DNA from: Micromonospora carbonacea
GTDB lineage: Bacteria; Actinomycetota; Actinomycetes; Mycobacteriales; Micromonosporaceae
DNA: 64,000 nt
Reading direction: 5' to 3'
NCBI RefSeq assembly: GCF_014205165.1
Contig: NZ_JACHMZ010000001.1
Location: forward strand, 5,872,501-5,936,500
Shown one piece after another: positions 15,118-23,943 of this stretch. The first letter of the stretch is position 1. Each line of letters begins with the position of its first letter. The notes beneath the pieces are model-generated. The model saw nothing but the letters and a program-made list of their open reading frames with translations. It was not told where the DNA came from and did not search any database. The translations under genes and the position numbers were made by a program.

Positions 15118-15178
15118 CGCTCCCGCCGGTCCGGTCCGACCCGCCCTGCCGGGCTGCCGCCGCGCCCCGGCCGGTCGC

Positions 15179-16411
15179 TCAGCGTGGGGCCGCCGCGTGC
15201 GCCGCCACCAGCCGCTGCGCGGCCGTGGACGCCCCGTCGGCGCGGACGGCGGCGGCCAGCGCCCGGGCCCGGTCGGCGACCTCCGGGCGCAGGGCGACGG
15301 TGAGCGCCGCGACCAGCGAGTCCACGCTGGGCGGGACGGGCTCGTGCGCGCTGCCGACGCCGAGCGCGTCGACCCGGCGCGCGAAGTAGTGCTGGTCGTA
15401 CACCTGCGGGACGACGACCTGCGGCGCGCCGGCCCGGGCGGCGGCGGTCGTGGTGCCCGCGCCGCCGTGGTGCACCACCGCGGCGACCCGCGGGAACAGC
15501 GCCTGCTGGTTGACCTCGCCGACGGCCAGGCAGTCGGGCTGGCCGTCCACGGCCGCCAGCGACGCCCAGCCCCGCGAGACGAGCACCCGACGCCCGAGGG
15601 CGCGGGCCGCCCGGACCAGGGTCGTGGTCAGGTGCTGGTCCACGGCGATGCTGCCGAAGCCGAAGTAGACGGGCGGCTCGCCGGCCGCCAGGAAGCTCTC
15701 CAGCTCCGGGGGCAGGGCCCGCTCGTCCGGCAGGATCCACGCGCCCGTCTGGACGACGTCGAGGTCGGCGGGGCCGGGCCAGGGCGCCAGCGCCGGGTCG
15801 GCGGCCAGCCACGGCCGGTCGGTGAACATGTGGCTGCGCACGTCACCGGCCGGGGGCAGCCCCACCGCCGCCCGCCGCGCGTCGAGGGCGGCCCCGAACG
15901 TGTCGTTGAAGTGCCGCGCGTTCTCGGCCCAGAGCGCGGCGTTGTCGGCGGTCGCGGGCGCCGGCGCCTGGCCGGACTGGGGCAGCGGCGGCGGGGGGTG
16001 GTGCGGCGACGGGAAGACCGCCGGGCTCCACGTCGCGAAGACGTAGGGCAGGCCGTGCAGCTCCGCCACCGACCGGGCGGCGACCTGGAGGGCGGTCACC
16101 GCGACCACGGCGTCGCAGCCCTCGACCGCCGCCGAGAACACCTCGAACTGCACGGCGAGGGAGGCGGCCGCCAACTGCCGGACCCGGGTCGGCGAGGCCG
16201 GCACCCTGGGCGTCTGCCGGACGGACGAGGCCGACCGACGCCATTCGGGGCCGATCGGCACGAAGGGAAGCCCGAAGGACCCGATCCACTTGGCGAAGTC
16301 CGGGGGCGCGCAGAGGCGCACCTCCTGGTCGAGGGCCCTGAGCTGCATGGCCAGGGCCACCACCGGCTGGACGTCGCCGCGTGACCCGATCGCCGACAAC
16401 AGAAAACGCAC
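15179..16411 (-). CDS. GT1 glycosyltransferase, UGT/MGT type
   Basis: The 410-aa protein has the two-lobed GT-B arrangement. The N-terminus RFLLSAIGSRGDVQPVVALA is the acceptor-side signature of this family, and the C-terminal donor motif lies in AVVHHGGAGTTTAAARAG followed by PQVVVPQVYDQHYFA. These enzymes transfer sugars from NDP-sugars to lipophilic acceptors such as sterols, macrolides or glycolipids. No biosynthetic cluster surrounds it, so the acceptor is unknown. GTG 16411 (V28 of the long ORF) is chosen because the family starts right at RFL. It is oriented with the upstream NADH dehydrogenase gene but 209 nt away. Confidence 0.88.
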   Translation of the reverse strand: MRFLLSAIGSRGDVQPVVALAMQLRALDQEVRLCAPPDFAKWIGSFGLPFVPIGPEWRRSASSVRQTPRVPASPTRVRQLAAASLAVQFEVFSAAVEGCDAVVAVTALQVAARSVAELHGLPYVFATWSPAVFPSPHHPPPPLPQSGQAPAPATADNAALWAENARHFNDTFGAALDARRAAVGLPPAGDVRSHMFTDRPWLAADPALAPWPGPADLDVVQTGAWILPDERALPPELESFLAAGEPPVYFGFGSIAVDQHLTTTLVRAARALGRRVLVSRGWASLAAVDGQPDCLAVGEVNQQALFPRVAAVVHHGGAGTTTAAARAGAPQVVVPQVYDQHYFARRVDALGVGSAHEPVPPSVDSLVAALTVALRPEVADRARALAAAVRADGASTAAQRLVAAHAAAPR

Positions 16412-16620
16412 CGGAGCCCGCCTCTCCCCGTGGACCGGACCGGACCGGACGAGAATGGCCCTCGGGCCCGGGGCCGTCAAGGACGCCGGCACGGAGAGTG
16501 GCTGTCGCGTAGCGGACGGGCGGCGGGGGTGAGCGGCGTCACCCCAGGTGGGGCCAACCCCGCCAGGAGACGGAATCGACCCCCGCCAATGGGCGGCTAA
16601 AGTGTGCCCTTGGTCACACC

Positions 16621-17949
16621 TCAGCCGCGCGGCTGGGACGCCTCGGCGAACTCCTCACGCGGGTCGTGCAGCTGGCCGAGCGCGACCACCTCGCGCTTGA
16701 GGAAGAACGCCAGCGACCAGTCGACCACGACCCGGACCTTGCGGTTGAACGACGGGATCCGCGACATGTGGTACGTCCGGTGCATGAACCACGCCGGCCA
16801 GCCGGTCATCTTGATGCCGTAGACCTGGGCGACGCCCTTGTGCAGGCCGAGGCTGGCCACGCTGCCAGCGTGCTTGTGCTTGTAGTCCACCGGCTGACGG
16901 CCACGGATCACGTTGGCGATGTTGTCGGCCATCCGGGCGGCCTGGCGCACCGCGTGCTGGGCGCTGGGCGAGCAGAAGTTGCCCGGCTCCTTGGTCAGGT
17001 CCGGCACCGCCGCGCAGTCGCCGGCGCTCCACGCGCCCTCGACCACCCGGTCGCCGTCGACGACCTGGAGGGTCGGCAGGCAGGTGACGCGGCGACGCTC
17101 GTCGCGCGGGAAGTCGGTGGCGTCCAGCATCGGCGACGGCTTGACGCCGGCCGTCCAGACGATCGTGTCGGAGCGGAAGCTGTCGCCGTCGGAGAGCTTC
17201 ACCACCCCGTCGACGCAGGACTCCAGGCGGGTGTCCAGCCGGATGTCCATGTTCCGCTTGAGCAGCTGCTGCACCGTGTACGCGCCCATGTCCCGGTCGA
17301 CCTCGGGCAGCACCCGCTGGGTCGCCTCGACCAGCACCCAGCGCATGTCCTCCGGCTCCAGCTCCGGGTAGTAGCGCAGCGCGTCGCGGGCCATGTCCTC
17401 CATCTCGGCCAGGGCCTCGATGCCCGCGTACCCGCCGCCGACGAAGGTGAACGTCAGGGCGCTGCGGCGCACCTGCGCGTCCTGCGTGGCCGCCGCCACG
17501 TCGAGCCGGTCGAGCACGTGGTTGCGCAGGTAGATGGCCTCGCCGATGGTCTTGAACCCGATGCCGTGCTCGTGCAGGCCGGGGATCGGCAACGTGCGGG
17601 AGACCGAGCCGGGGGCCACCACGACGTGGTCGTAGGGGATCTCCCGGGTCGGGCCGCTGATCGGCTGCACCGTGGCGACCTTGCGGTCGTGCTCGATCCG
17701 GGTGACCGTGCCGGCCACCACCTTGCACCGCCGCAACTCCCGCCGCAGCGGCACCACGGAGTGCCGGGGGGAGATGTTGCCGGCCGCCGCCTCCGGGAGG
17801 AACGGCTGGTACGTCATGTGCGGCTGCGGGTCGACGACGACGACCTCCGCCTCCCGCGAGGAGAGCTTCTTCGACAGGCGAAGGGCGGCGTAGAGACCGA
17901 CGTGCCCGGCACCGACGACAAGGATCCGCTTCGGATTCACGCCTACCAT
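16621..17949 (-). CDS. ndh: Type II NADH dehydrogenase (NDH-2)
   Basis: The 442-aa protein is a two-dinucleotide-binding-domain flavoprotein. ILVVGAGHVGLYAA (residues about 9-22) binds FAD, FVGGGYAGIEALAEM near residue 165 binds NADH, and GAWSAGDCAAV is the second FAD motif. PFLPEAAAGNI and a C-terminal amphipathic region (VVVDWSLAFFLKREVV) that attaches to the membrane are typical of NDH-2, which passes electrons from NADH to menaquinone without proton pumping. A perfect inverted repeat TTGTG/CACAA lies 43-58 nt upstream of the ATG, a position suited to a redox repressor. Confidence 0.92.
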   Translation of the reverse strand: MVGVNPKRILVVGAGHVGLYAALRLSKKLSSREAEVVVVDPQPHMTYQPFLPEAAAGNISPRHSVVPLRRELRRCKVVAGTVTRIEHDRKVATVQPISGPTREIPYDHVVVAPGSVSRTLPIPGLHEHGIGFKTIGEAIYLRNHVLDRLDVAAATQDAQVRRSALTFTFVGGGYAGIEALAEMEDMARDALRYYPELEPEDMRWVLVEATQRVLPEVDRDMGAYTVQQLLKRNMDIRLDTRLESCVDGVVKLSDGDSFRSDTIVWTAGVKPSPMLDATDFPRDERRRVTCLPTLQVVDGDRVVEGAWSAGDCAAVPDLTKEPGNFCSPSAQHAVRQAARMADNIANVIRGRQPVDYKHKHAGSVASLGLHKGVAQVYGIKMTGWPAWFMHRTYHMSRIPSFNRKVRVVVDWSLAFFLKREVVALGQLHDPREEFAEASQPRG

Positions 17950-17991
17950 CTTTCCCCCGCCGGCCCCGCTAACCCCTGCCGAGACCCCCCT

Positions 17992-18007
17992 TTGTGACGG
18001 AGCACAA
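17992..18007 (-). promoter_or_regulatory. Inverted repeat TTGTG-N6-CACAA upstream of ndh
   Basis: Perfect 5-bp arms at 17992-17996 and 18003-18007 lie just upstream of the NDH-2 gene. The arms equal those of a Rex operator (TTGTGAANNNNTTCACAA), a redox repressor known to control ndh in actinobacteria, but the spacer is 6 nt where Rex has 8. The assignment is therefore doubtful. Confidence 0.35.
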
Positions 18008-18042
18008 CACGTGTGAGCTGCATGACGCGCATTGCCGTTCCG

Positions 18043-18618
18043 TCATTTGCGACGCAGCAGCCACCCCAGCAACGCGCTCACCGCCACCGCCACCAGCAAC
18101 CCGGCGACCGTCACGCCGAGGTGGCCCCGGTCGGGCCCGGCATCGGCGACCCGGACGAGGAGCACCCCGAGCACCGCCGAGCCGAGCAGCACCCCGCCGG
18201 CCCGGGTGAGCCAGCGCACGACCAGCTCCGGATCCACCACCGCGTCGTACGGCAGCAGCGCCGCCAGCGCGGCCAGCGAGTGCGCCAGGTACAGGGCCGC
18301 CGCCACGGCGAGCAGCCGCCACAGCGCGACCGGCCGGTCGTACCCCTCGGTGGCCAGCAGCCAGCCGCCGACCGCGACGAGGGCGGCGAACGTCGGCCAG
18401 ATCCGGCGCGGCCCGACCGCCGGCAGCAGCGCCACCAGCGCGAGGGCGGCCAGCGGGCGGCCGGTGAGAACCTGCGCCGGGTACGCCAGCAACAGTCCCC
18501 CCAGGGTCGCGCCGAAGATCCCGGCGCGCACCAGCAGCGGGACCGCGCTGACCCGGTTGACCGCCGAGCGGGCCGCCCGGGCGCGTTCGGTCACCACCTC
18601 GACCGGGTTCACCGGCAC
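18043..18618 (-). CDS. Small polytopic membrane protein, last gene of the MoxR operon
   Basis: The 191-aa protein has about five hydrophobic helices (LLVRAGIFGATLGGLLLAY, LAALALVALLPAV, FAALVAVGGWLLA, LWRLLAVAAALYLAHSLAAL and two near the C-terminus). No catalytic motif is visible. It follows the DUF58 gene by 34 nt in the same direction and is likely cotranscribed, so it may be a membrane subunit accompanying that system. GTG 18618 or GTG 18612 can both serve as start. Confidence 0.7.
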   Translation of the reverse strand: MPVNPVEVVTERARAARSAVNRVSAVPLLVRAGIFGATLGGLLLAYPAQVLTGRPLAALALVALLPAVGPRRIWPTFAALVAVGGWLLATEGYDRPVALWRLLAVAAALYLAHSLAALAALLPYDAVVDPELVVRWLTRAGGVLLGSAVLGVLLVRVADAGPDRGHLGVTVAGLLVAVAVSALLGWLLRRK

Positions 18619-18652
18619 CGCCCTTCGTCACCCGTCCGCCGGGCTGCCCCGT

Positions 18653-20017
18653 TCACCGGCCGCCCACCCGCGGGGCGGTGGCGAGCCGGGCCACGTCGCG
18701 CAGCACCTGGTCGAGGCTGCCCGCGCCCGCCCAGCGGACCACCGGCACGCCGTGCTCGCGGAGCTGGCCGATCATGGTGTCCCGGTCGATCCGCCACAGC
18801 CGGAACGCCACCTCGGACCAGCCCTGCCGGCCCGGTGGCGGCAGGTCGTCCGGGAGCGTGTCCACCGCCACCACGAACCGCCCGGACCGGGCCATCCGGG
18901 CCAGCATCTGGGCGGACCGCTCGTCCAGCAGCGGGGTCAGCACCACCACCAGCGCGTCCGAGGAGAGGATCTGCGGCCCGAAGACCTGGTCGTACGGCTC
19001 GTGCGGCGACGCCTCGGCGCGCACGTCGAGCAGCCACTCCAGCAGCGTGAGGTATTGCCGGCGGCCCGTGGCGGGGCGCAGCCGGCGGGCCGCCGGGCCG
19101 TACTCCAGCAGCGCCACCCGGTCGCCCCGGTGCAGGTAGTGCTCGCCGATCGCGGCGGCGGCCCGCACGGTGGTGTCCAGCACCGACGCGGCCCCGCCGA
19201 CGCCGCCGGAGCGGCCCGCCTCGGCGAGGACGTCGAGCAGGACGACCACCTCGGCGTCCCGGTCCGACAGGGTGGCGGCCACGTGCAGCTGCCGGGCCCG
19301 CAGCGACACCCGCCAGTCGACCCGGCGCAGCCGGTCGCCGGGGCCGAAGACCCGCACCCCGGCCAGCTCGCCGCCCTCCCCGGGCCGGCGGGAGTGGTGC
19401 GCGCCGACCAGGCCGGCGGCGCGGGGCATCGCCTCCACCGCCTCGAACGGCTCCGTCTTCGGATACACCCGGAACCGGACCGGCTCGGTGATCGCCGCCC
19501 GGGAGACCAGCATCCCCCCGGCGGCGGCGACCCGCGCCCCGGCCGGGCCGATCGGGTGCCGGCCCCAGCGCCGGGCCTTCCCGGCCAGCTCCAGGTCGAC
19601 GGCCGTGCCCGGGTCGACGACGGTCACGAAGGGCCGGTCCACGCCGCTGCGGGACAGGTCCACCCGGGCCCCGCCGACGCCGGCCCGCTCCACCAGCAGC
19701 CACGGCGAGACCCGGGTGCGCACCACCGCCACGTCGTAGCCGACCGTGTCCGGGTTGCCGACGCTGACCGTGCCGGTGAACTCGCTGCCCTCGACGAGGT
19801 GCCCGTCGTCCGCGGTGATCCACAACTGCGGGCCCGCCGTGGGCCGGCGGCGCAGCGCGTACGCGGTGCCGAGCGCGAACGGCACGGCCAGCACGACCAG
19901 GTCGACCCGGCCGAGCAGCACCCCGGCGATCAGCAGCAGGCCCGCCAGCAGCACCGCCCGGCCCAGCGCCCAGGTGGGCACCCAGCCCGCCGCCTGCGGC
20001 CCCTCGGGGGTGGACAC
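18653..20017 (-). CDS. DUF58-domain membrane protein
   Basis: The 454-aa protein begins with two hydrophobic helices (residues about 17-55), followed by an extracytoplasmic beta domain and then the DUF58 core. The core holds the signature GDRLRRVDWRVSLRARQLHV near residue 255 and a von Willebrand A-like segment EVVVLLDVLAE. DUF58 proteins are usually encoded directly beside MoxR ATPases and thought to be their clients or effectors; the molecular task is unknown. GTG 20017 is 5 nt beyond the MoxR stop, and a CTG overlapping that stop would be an alternative. GGG-rich hydrophobic content agrees with a membrane anchor. Confidence 0.87.
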   Translation of the reverse strand: MSTPEGPQAAGWVPTWALGRAVLLAGLLLIAGVLLGRVDLVVLAVPFALGTAYALRRRPTAGPQLWITADDGHLVEGSEFTGTVSVGNPDTVGYDVAVVRTRVSPWLLVERAGVGGARVDLSRSGVDRPFVTVVDPGTAVDLELAGKARRWGRHPIGPAGARVAAAGGMLVSRAAITEPVRFRVYPKTEPFEAVEAMPRAAGLVGAHHSRRPGEGGELAGVRVFGPGDRLRRVDWRVSLRARQLHVAATLSDRDAEVVVLLDVLAEAGRSGGVGGAASVLDTTVRAAAAIGEHYLHRGDRVALLEYGPAARRLRPATGRRQYLTLLEWLLDVRAEASPHEPYDQVFGPQILSSDALVVVLTPLLDERSAQMLARMARSGRFVVAVDTLPDDLPPPGRQGWSEVAFRLWRIDRDTMIGQLREHGVPVVRWAGAGSLDQVLRDVARLATAPRVGGR

Positions 20018-20022
20018 GGCCG

Positions 20023-21030
20023 TCAGCGCCCCGGCCGGCCGGCGGCGTAGCTCGGCAGCGCCCCGCTGGCCGGGGCCGGGGTCTGGTCGAGCACCTCCCC
20101 GACCACGAAGGACGGGTCGACGCGCCGCAGCCACATCTCCGGGCGCAGCGTGATCCGGTGCGCCAGGGCCGGCGCGGCCACCTCCTTGACGTCCTCGGGC
20201 ACCACGTAGTCCCGGCCGGCGAAGACCGCCCGCGCGCGGGCCAGCAGCAGCAGCGCCAGCGAGCCGCGCGGCGACGCCCCGACCAGCACCGACGGGTGCT
20301 CCCGGGTGGCGGCGGTGAGCGCCACGATGTAGCGGCCGATGGAGTCCTCCACCACCACGTTCTCCAGCGCGACCTGCATGGCCCGCAGGGTGGCGGCGTC
20401 GACGACCGGGGTGATCTCGGCCTCCTCGCGGCGGCGGCCCATCCGCCGGCGCAGCACCTCCCACTCCTCCTCGCCGTCCGGGTAGCCGAACGACACCCGC
20501 AGCAGGAACCGGTCGAGCTGCGCCTCCGGCAGCGGGTACGTCCCCTCGTACTCGATCGGGTTGGCGGTGGCCAGGACGTGGAACGGCTCGTCGAGCCGGT
20601 AGGTCACGCCCTCCACCGAGACCTGCTTCTCCTGCATCGCCTCCAGCAGCGCCGACTGGGTCTTCGGCGGCGTCCGGTTGATCTCGTCGGCGAGCAGCAG
20701 GTTGGTGAAGACCGGGCCGGCGCGGAAGGAGAAGTCGCCGCTGCGCTGGTCGTAGAGGAAGGAGCCGGTGACGTCGGCGGGAAGCAGGTCGGGGGTGAAC
20801 TGGAGGCGGCGGAAGTCCAGCCCGAGGGCCTGGGCGAAGGACCGGGCCGTCAGCGTCTTGCCCAGGCCGGGCAGGTCCTCCAGCAGCACGTGGCCGCCGG
20901 CCAGGATGCCGGCGAGGACCAGCTCCAGGGCCTCCCGCTTGCCCACCACCACCGAGCCGACCGCGTCCAGCACCGCCCGGGCCAGGCGGCCGACCTCGGC
21001 GGCGGGCACGGTCCGGTCCACGTCCTTCAT
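20023..21030 (-). CDS. MoxR-family AAA+ ATPase
   Basis: The 335-aa protein has Walker A PGLGKT at residues 54-59, Walker B LLADEINRTPPKTQSALLEAM, sensor 1 in HVLATANPIEYEGTYPLPEAQLDRF and a C-terminal lid with SPRGSLALLLLARA. These features define the MoxR branch of AAA+ chaperone-like ATPases. In known systems they promote folding, metal insertion or activation of neighbouring VWA or DUF58 proteins. Its start overlaps the previous gene's stop (ATGA) and the DUF58 gene follows after 5 nt, so MoxR and its presumed client are coexpressed. Confidence 0.95.
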   Translation of the reverse strand: MKDVDRTVPAAEVGRLARAVLDAVGSVVVGKREALELVLAGILAGGHVLLEDLPGLGKTLTARSFAQALGLDFRRLQFTPDLLPADVTGSFLYDQRSGDFSFRAGPVFTNLLLADEINRTPPKTQSALLEAMQEKQVSVEGVTYRLDEPFHVLATANPIEYEGTYPLPEAQLDRFLLRVSFGYPDGEEEWEVLRRRMGRRREEAEITPVVDAATLRAMQVALENVVVEDSIGRYIVALTAATREHPSVLVGASPRGSLALLLLARARAVFAGRDYVVPEDVKEVAAPALAHRITLRPEMWLRRVDPSFVVGEVLDQTPAPASGALPSYAAGRPGR

Positions 21031-21614
21031 CAGATCTTCTCCAGTTCGGCGACGATCGCCACGAGGTCGCGCGGCGACGGGGTGCGGCGGGGCGGGGTGT
21101 CCAGGAACGTCGAGAGCCGGTCGCCCAGCAGGGCGCGGGCGCGGGCCGGGTCGGACTCGCGGGTCACGCCGTGCCGCTGGCGCAGCCGCTCGTCGGCCAG
21201 CTCGCCGAGGCGGGGCAGGATCCGCTCGGCGAACCGCTCCGGGTTGCCCGCCGACCAGTCCAGCGGCCGTTCCCAGCCGTTGATCGCGGCGCGCAGCGCG
21301 TCCCGGGCGGCCCAGTGGTAGTGGCCGTCCTCCTCGCCCGCCGGGATGCGGGCCCCCGACCGGGGCGGTGGCGGCGGGGCCAGCGCGGCGGTGACCCGGC
21401 GCACGGCGAGCAGGGCGAGGACCCCGGCGACGACCACCCACAGCGAGAGCTGCAACCCGACGGCCCGCAGCCCGGCCACCACCACGGCGGTCAGCGCCCC
21501 GGCCACCAGGAGGGTCTTCAGCACGCCGCCGACCCGGCCGCCCCGGGCGGGCCGCTCCTGCGCGGGCTGCTCCTCCTCGGCGGAGCCGAGCAGGTCGTCG
21601 ATGCTGGTGCTCAC
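21030..21614 (-). CDS. Membrane protein between DUF4129 and MoxR genes
   Basis: The 194-aa product (MSTSIDDLLGSAEEEQPAQ...) has an acidic N-terminus, two adjacent hydrophobic helices (VLKTLLVAGALTAVVVAGL and LSLWVVVAGVLALLAV) and a charged cytoplasmic C-terminal region beginning YHWAARDALRAAINGW. No named family is certain. GTG 21614 overlaps the upstream DUF4129 gene's stop and its own stop overlaps the MoxR start, so it is locked translationally into the operon. It may help anchor the ATPase at the membrane. Confidence 0.75.
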   Translation of the reverse strand: MSTSIDDLLGSAEEEQPAQERPARGGRVGGVLKTLLVAGALTAVVVAGLRAVGLQLSLWVVVAGVLALLAVRRVTAALAPPPPPRSGARIPAGEEDGHYHWAARDALRAAINGWERPLDWSAGNPERFAERILPRLGELADERLRQRHGVTRESDPARARALLGDRLSTFLDTPPRRTPSPRDLVAIVAELEKI

Positions 21615-22369
21615 GCCGGGCCCCCGGCGACGCCGGTCGCGCCGGCCGTCACGGCGGTCAGCTCGCCGCGCAGCCGGCGCAGCGCGGCCCGGGCCTGGTC
21701 GCGGGTGCGCTCGCCGACCGGCCGGGTAGCGTACCGGGCCTCCCGGTAGACGTGGGCGAACTCGGCCAGCACGTCGGCGCTGGCGATCGCCGGCACCCCC
21801 GCGTCGGGGTCGCCGCGCAGCAGGCGGGTCACCAGGTCGGTGGGGGTGTCGCCGGTGTGCCGGGCCACCCCGGCCGCCTCGGCGGCCTCCTCCAGCCGCA
21901 CCCAGCAGGCGATCACGGCGGTGCGCGGGTCGACGTCGGCGTCGTCCAGCTCGACCAGGCCGGCGTCGAGCGCGGCCACCACCTCGCGGGCGGTGCCCTC
22001 GGCGGTGCGCCGCGCCCGGTCCGCCGGCAGCGCCCGGGTGGTGCGGCGGGCCACCCCGCGCAGCAGCGTCCAGCCCACGTAGCCGAGGGCGACGGCGATC
22101 GCCAGGCCGAGCAGCGCCACCGCGACGGTGCCCAGCCACTCGGGGATGTGCGCGCGGGTGGCCTCCCCGGCGTCGCGCGGCTCCACCGGGATCGACGGCG
22201 GCGGCTGCGCGGTCGGGTACTCCGGCACGTACGGGATGTTGTCGGCGGCGGGCGGGATGCGGCTCGCGCCGAGCGACGAGTGGCCGGCGGCCACCGCGGC
22301 GGCGGCGAGCAGGGCCGTCACCGCGACGATCGGCCACCACCTGCGCAGCACGCTGAGGTCCATCGGCAC
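21611..22369 (-). CDS. DUF4129-domain membrane protein, first gene of the MoxR operon
   Basis: The 252-aa protein has an N-terminal signal-anchor (VLRRWWPIVAVTALLAAAAV), a Pro-rich external loop, a second helix (WLGTVAVALLGLAIAVALGY) and a C-terminal cytoplasmic DUF4129 region. The last contains ACWVRLEEAAEAAG, DTPTDLVTRLL and FAHVYREARYATRPV. DUF4129 proteins co-occur with MoxR/DUF58 genes and sometimes transglutaminases; no transglutaminase is present here. ATG 22369 or ATG 22363 are both possible starts. This gene heads a run of five leftward genes with overlaps of 4 nt or short gaps. Confidence 0.8.
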   Translation of the reverse strand: MPMDLSVLRRWWPIVAVTALLAAAAVAAGHSSLGASRIPPAADNIPYVPEYPTAQPPPSIPVEPRDAGEATRAHIPEWLGTVAVALLGLAIAVALGYVGWTLLRGVARRTTRALPADRARRTAEGTAREVVAALDAGLVELDDADVDPRTAVIACWVRLEEAAEAAGVARHTGDTPTDLVTRLLRGDPDAGVPAIASADVLAEFAHVYREARYATRPVGERTRDQARAALRRLRGELTAVTAGATGVAGGPA

Positions 22370-22382
22370 CGCCCCACGCCCG

Positions 22383-23123
22383 TCAGTCCACTCCGGCCAG
22401 TTGCTTCGCCCGGGCGAACACGTCGTCCAGCATCCCCGGTGTCAGCCGCCCGGTGAACGTGTTCTGCTGGCTGACGTGGTAACACCCCAGCAGCGCCGGT
22501 GCGGCCGTGCCGGACCAGTGTGCCCCATGGCCGAACGCCGGTCGCGGGCTGGGCGGGCGCACGCCGTACACCTCGCGCAGCGTCGGCCACCACGCGGCCC
22601 AGGCGAAAGCGCCCAGCGCGACCACGACGCGCAGCGTGGGCCGGATCAGCGCGACCTCCCGGCGCAGCCAGGGCGCGCAGGTGTCCCGCTCCGCCGGGGT
22701 GGGCTTGTTGTCCGGCGGCGCGCAGCGCACGGCGGCGAAGATCCGGGTGTCGCGCAACGCGAGGCCGTCGTCGGCGGCGACGCTCGTCGGCTGGTTGGCC
22801 AGGCCGGCGCGGTGCAGGGCGGCGAAGAGCACGTCGCCGGAGCGGTCGCCGGTGAAGATGCGCCCGGTGCGATTGCCGCCGTGCGCGGCGGGGGCCAGGC
22901 CGAGGATGCCGATCCGGGCATCGGCGACGCCGAAGCCGGGCACCGGCCGCCCCCAGTAGGTCTGGTCGCGGAAGGCCGCCCGCCGCGTGCGGGCGACCTC
23001 CTCCCGCCAGGCGACGAGGCGCGGGCAGGCGAAGCAGTCGGCGACCGCGCCGTCGAGGTCGACCAGGTCGGTCGCCCGCGCGGCGCGGGCGACCACCTCG
23101 TCGGGGGTACGGGCCTCAGCCAA
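22383..23123 (-). CDS. Uracil-DNA glycosylase, family 5 (UDGb)
   Basis: The 246-aa protein has four cysteines placed for a 4Fe-4S cluster: two in ADCFACPRL near residue 34, and two in [18 protein letters not shown]. Motif A is [14 protein letters not shown] and the C-terminal motif is [15 protein letters not shown], with His where families 1 and 4 also have it. Lack of the catalytic polar residue of family 1 in motif A (APAAHGGN) is characteristic of family 5. It removes uracil, hypoxanthine and similar bases from DNA, a useful function in a high-GC genome prone to cytosine deamination. TTG 23123 overlaps the dienelactone hydrolase end by 8 nt. Confidence 0.9.
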   Translation of the reverse strand: MAEARTPDEVVARAARATDLVDLDGAVADCFACPRLVAWREEVARTRRAAFRDQTYWGRPVPGFGVADARIGILGLAPAAHGGNRTGRIFTGDRSGDVLFAALHRAGLANQPTSVAADDGLALRDTRIFAAVRCAPPDNKPTPAERDTCAPWLRREVALIRPTLRVVVALGAFAWAAWWPTLREVYGVRPPSPRPAFGHGAHWSGTAAPALLGCYHVSQQNTFTGRLTPGMLDDVFARAKQLAGVD

Positions 23124-23802
23124 GCTTCGCCCGGAACAGTTCGAGGGTGCGGGCCCAGGCGCTGGCCGAGGCGCGCTGGTCGAACGCCTCCGGCCGGTCG
23201 TCGTTGAAGAACGCGTGCCGGCTGCCCGGGTAGTCGTAGAGGGTGCAGGTGCCGCCGGCCGCCTCGATCGCGGCACGGGCCGTCTGCACGCCCGGCGCGG
23301 CCGAGGTGCCGTCCTCCTCCGAGCAGTGGATGATCGCCGACTTGCCCGCGTAGTCGGCCCACTCGGGGCGCATCTTCTCCCACGGCAGCATCGGGTAGAA
23401 GCCGGCCGTGGCGACGATCCGCTCCGACAGCGTCGCCGACCACAGGGCCAGGCTGCCGCCCGCGCAGAAGCCGACGCAGCCGACCTTGCCCGCCACCTCG
23501 GGCCGCGCCGCCAGGTATTCCGCCGCGCCGGCGATGTCCTTCGCCGCCTCGTCCATCTGCAGGCCCATCAGCAGCCGCCGGGCCTCGTCCGGCTCGCCGG
23601 TCGACTCGCCGTGGTAGAAGTCCGGGGCGAGCGCCACGAACCCGGCCTCGGCAAACCGGTCCGCCACCGACCGGATGTGGGGCACGAGGCCCCACCACTC
23701 CTGGATGACGATGACCGCCGGGTTGGCCGCACCGCCGGAGGGTATCGCGAGATACCCCTCGCTCGTCCCGCCGTTGCTGACGAAGCTCACCATCTCGCCC
23801 AT
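23116..23802 (-). CDS. Dienelactone hydrolase family protein
   Basis: The 228-aa alpha/beta hydrolase has the cysteine nucleophile in GFCAGG (residues about 110-115), acid ligand region [11 protein letters not shown] and histidine in [30 protein letters not shown] is the family's oxyanion/Glu segment. Homologs hydrolyse 4-carboxymethylenebutenolide or other lactones and esters; no chlorocatechol pathway is nearby, so a general role is likelier. ATG 23802 is supported by GAGGAGG 8-9 nt upstream. It is coupled to the uracil-DNA glycosylase gene by overlap, which looks like positional rather than functional association. Confidence 0.9.
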   Translation of the reverse strand: MGEMVSFVSNGGTSEGYLAIPSGGAANPAVIVIQEWWGLVPHIRSVADRFAEAGFVALAPDFYHGESTGEPDEARRLLMGLQMDEAAKDIAGAAEYLAARPEVAGKVGCVGFCAGGSLALWSATLSERIVATAGFYPMLPWEKMRPEWADYAGKSAIIHCSEEDGTSAAPGVQTARAAIEAAGGTCTLYDYPGSRHAFFNDDRPEAFDQRASASAWARTLELFRAKLG

Positions 23803-23943
23803 CGGCCCGTCCTCCTCGCGGTCAGTCATCGTTGGCTGGTCGCAGGGTGTTCCTACGTGCCGTGAGCCTGCCACGCCACGACCGCCGCCGGAAGACGCCC
23901 GAGCAGTGGCGTTCACCTCCTGTTTCGTTGCCGGTCGCCCGGG

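Noticed and set aside
15179..16411. Glycosyltransferase as part of a natural-product cluster
   Set aside because: No polyketide, peptide or sugar-biosynthesis genes lie around it; it is an isolated GT1 gene.
17992..18007. Confident Rex operator upstream of ndh
   Set aside because: Outer bases fit but the spacer is 6 nt instead of 8; left as a low-confidence element.
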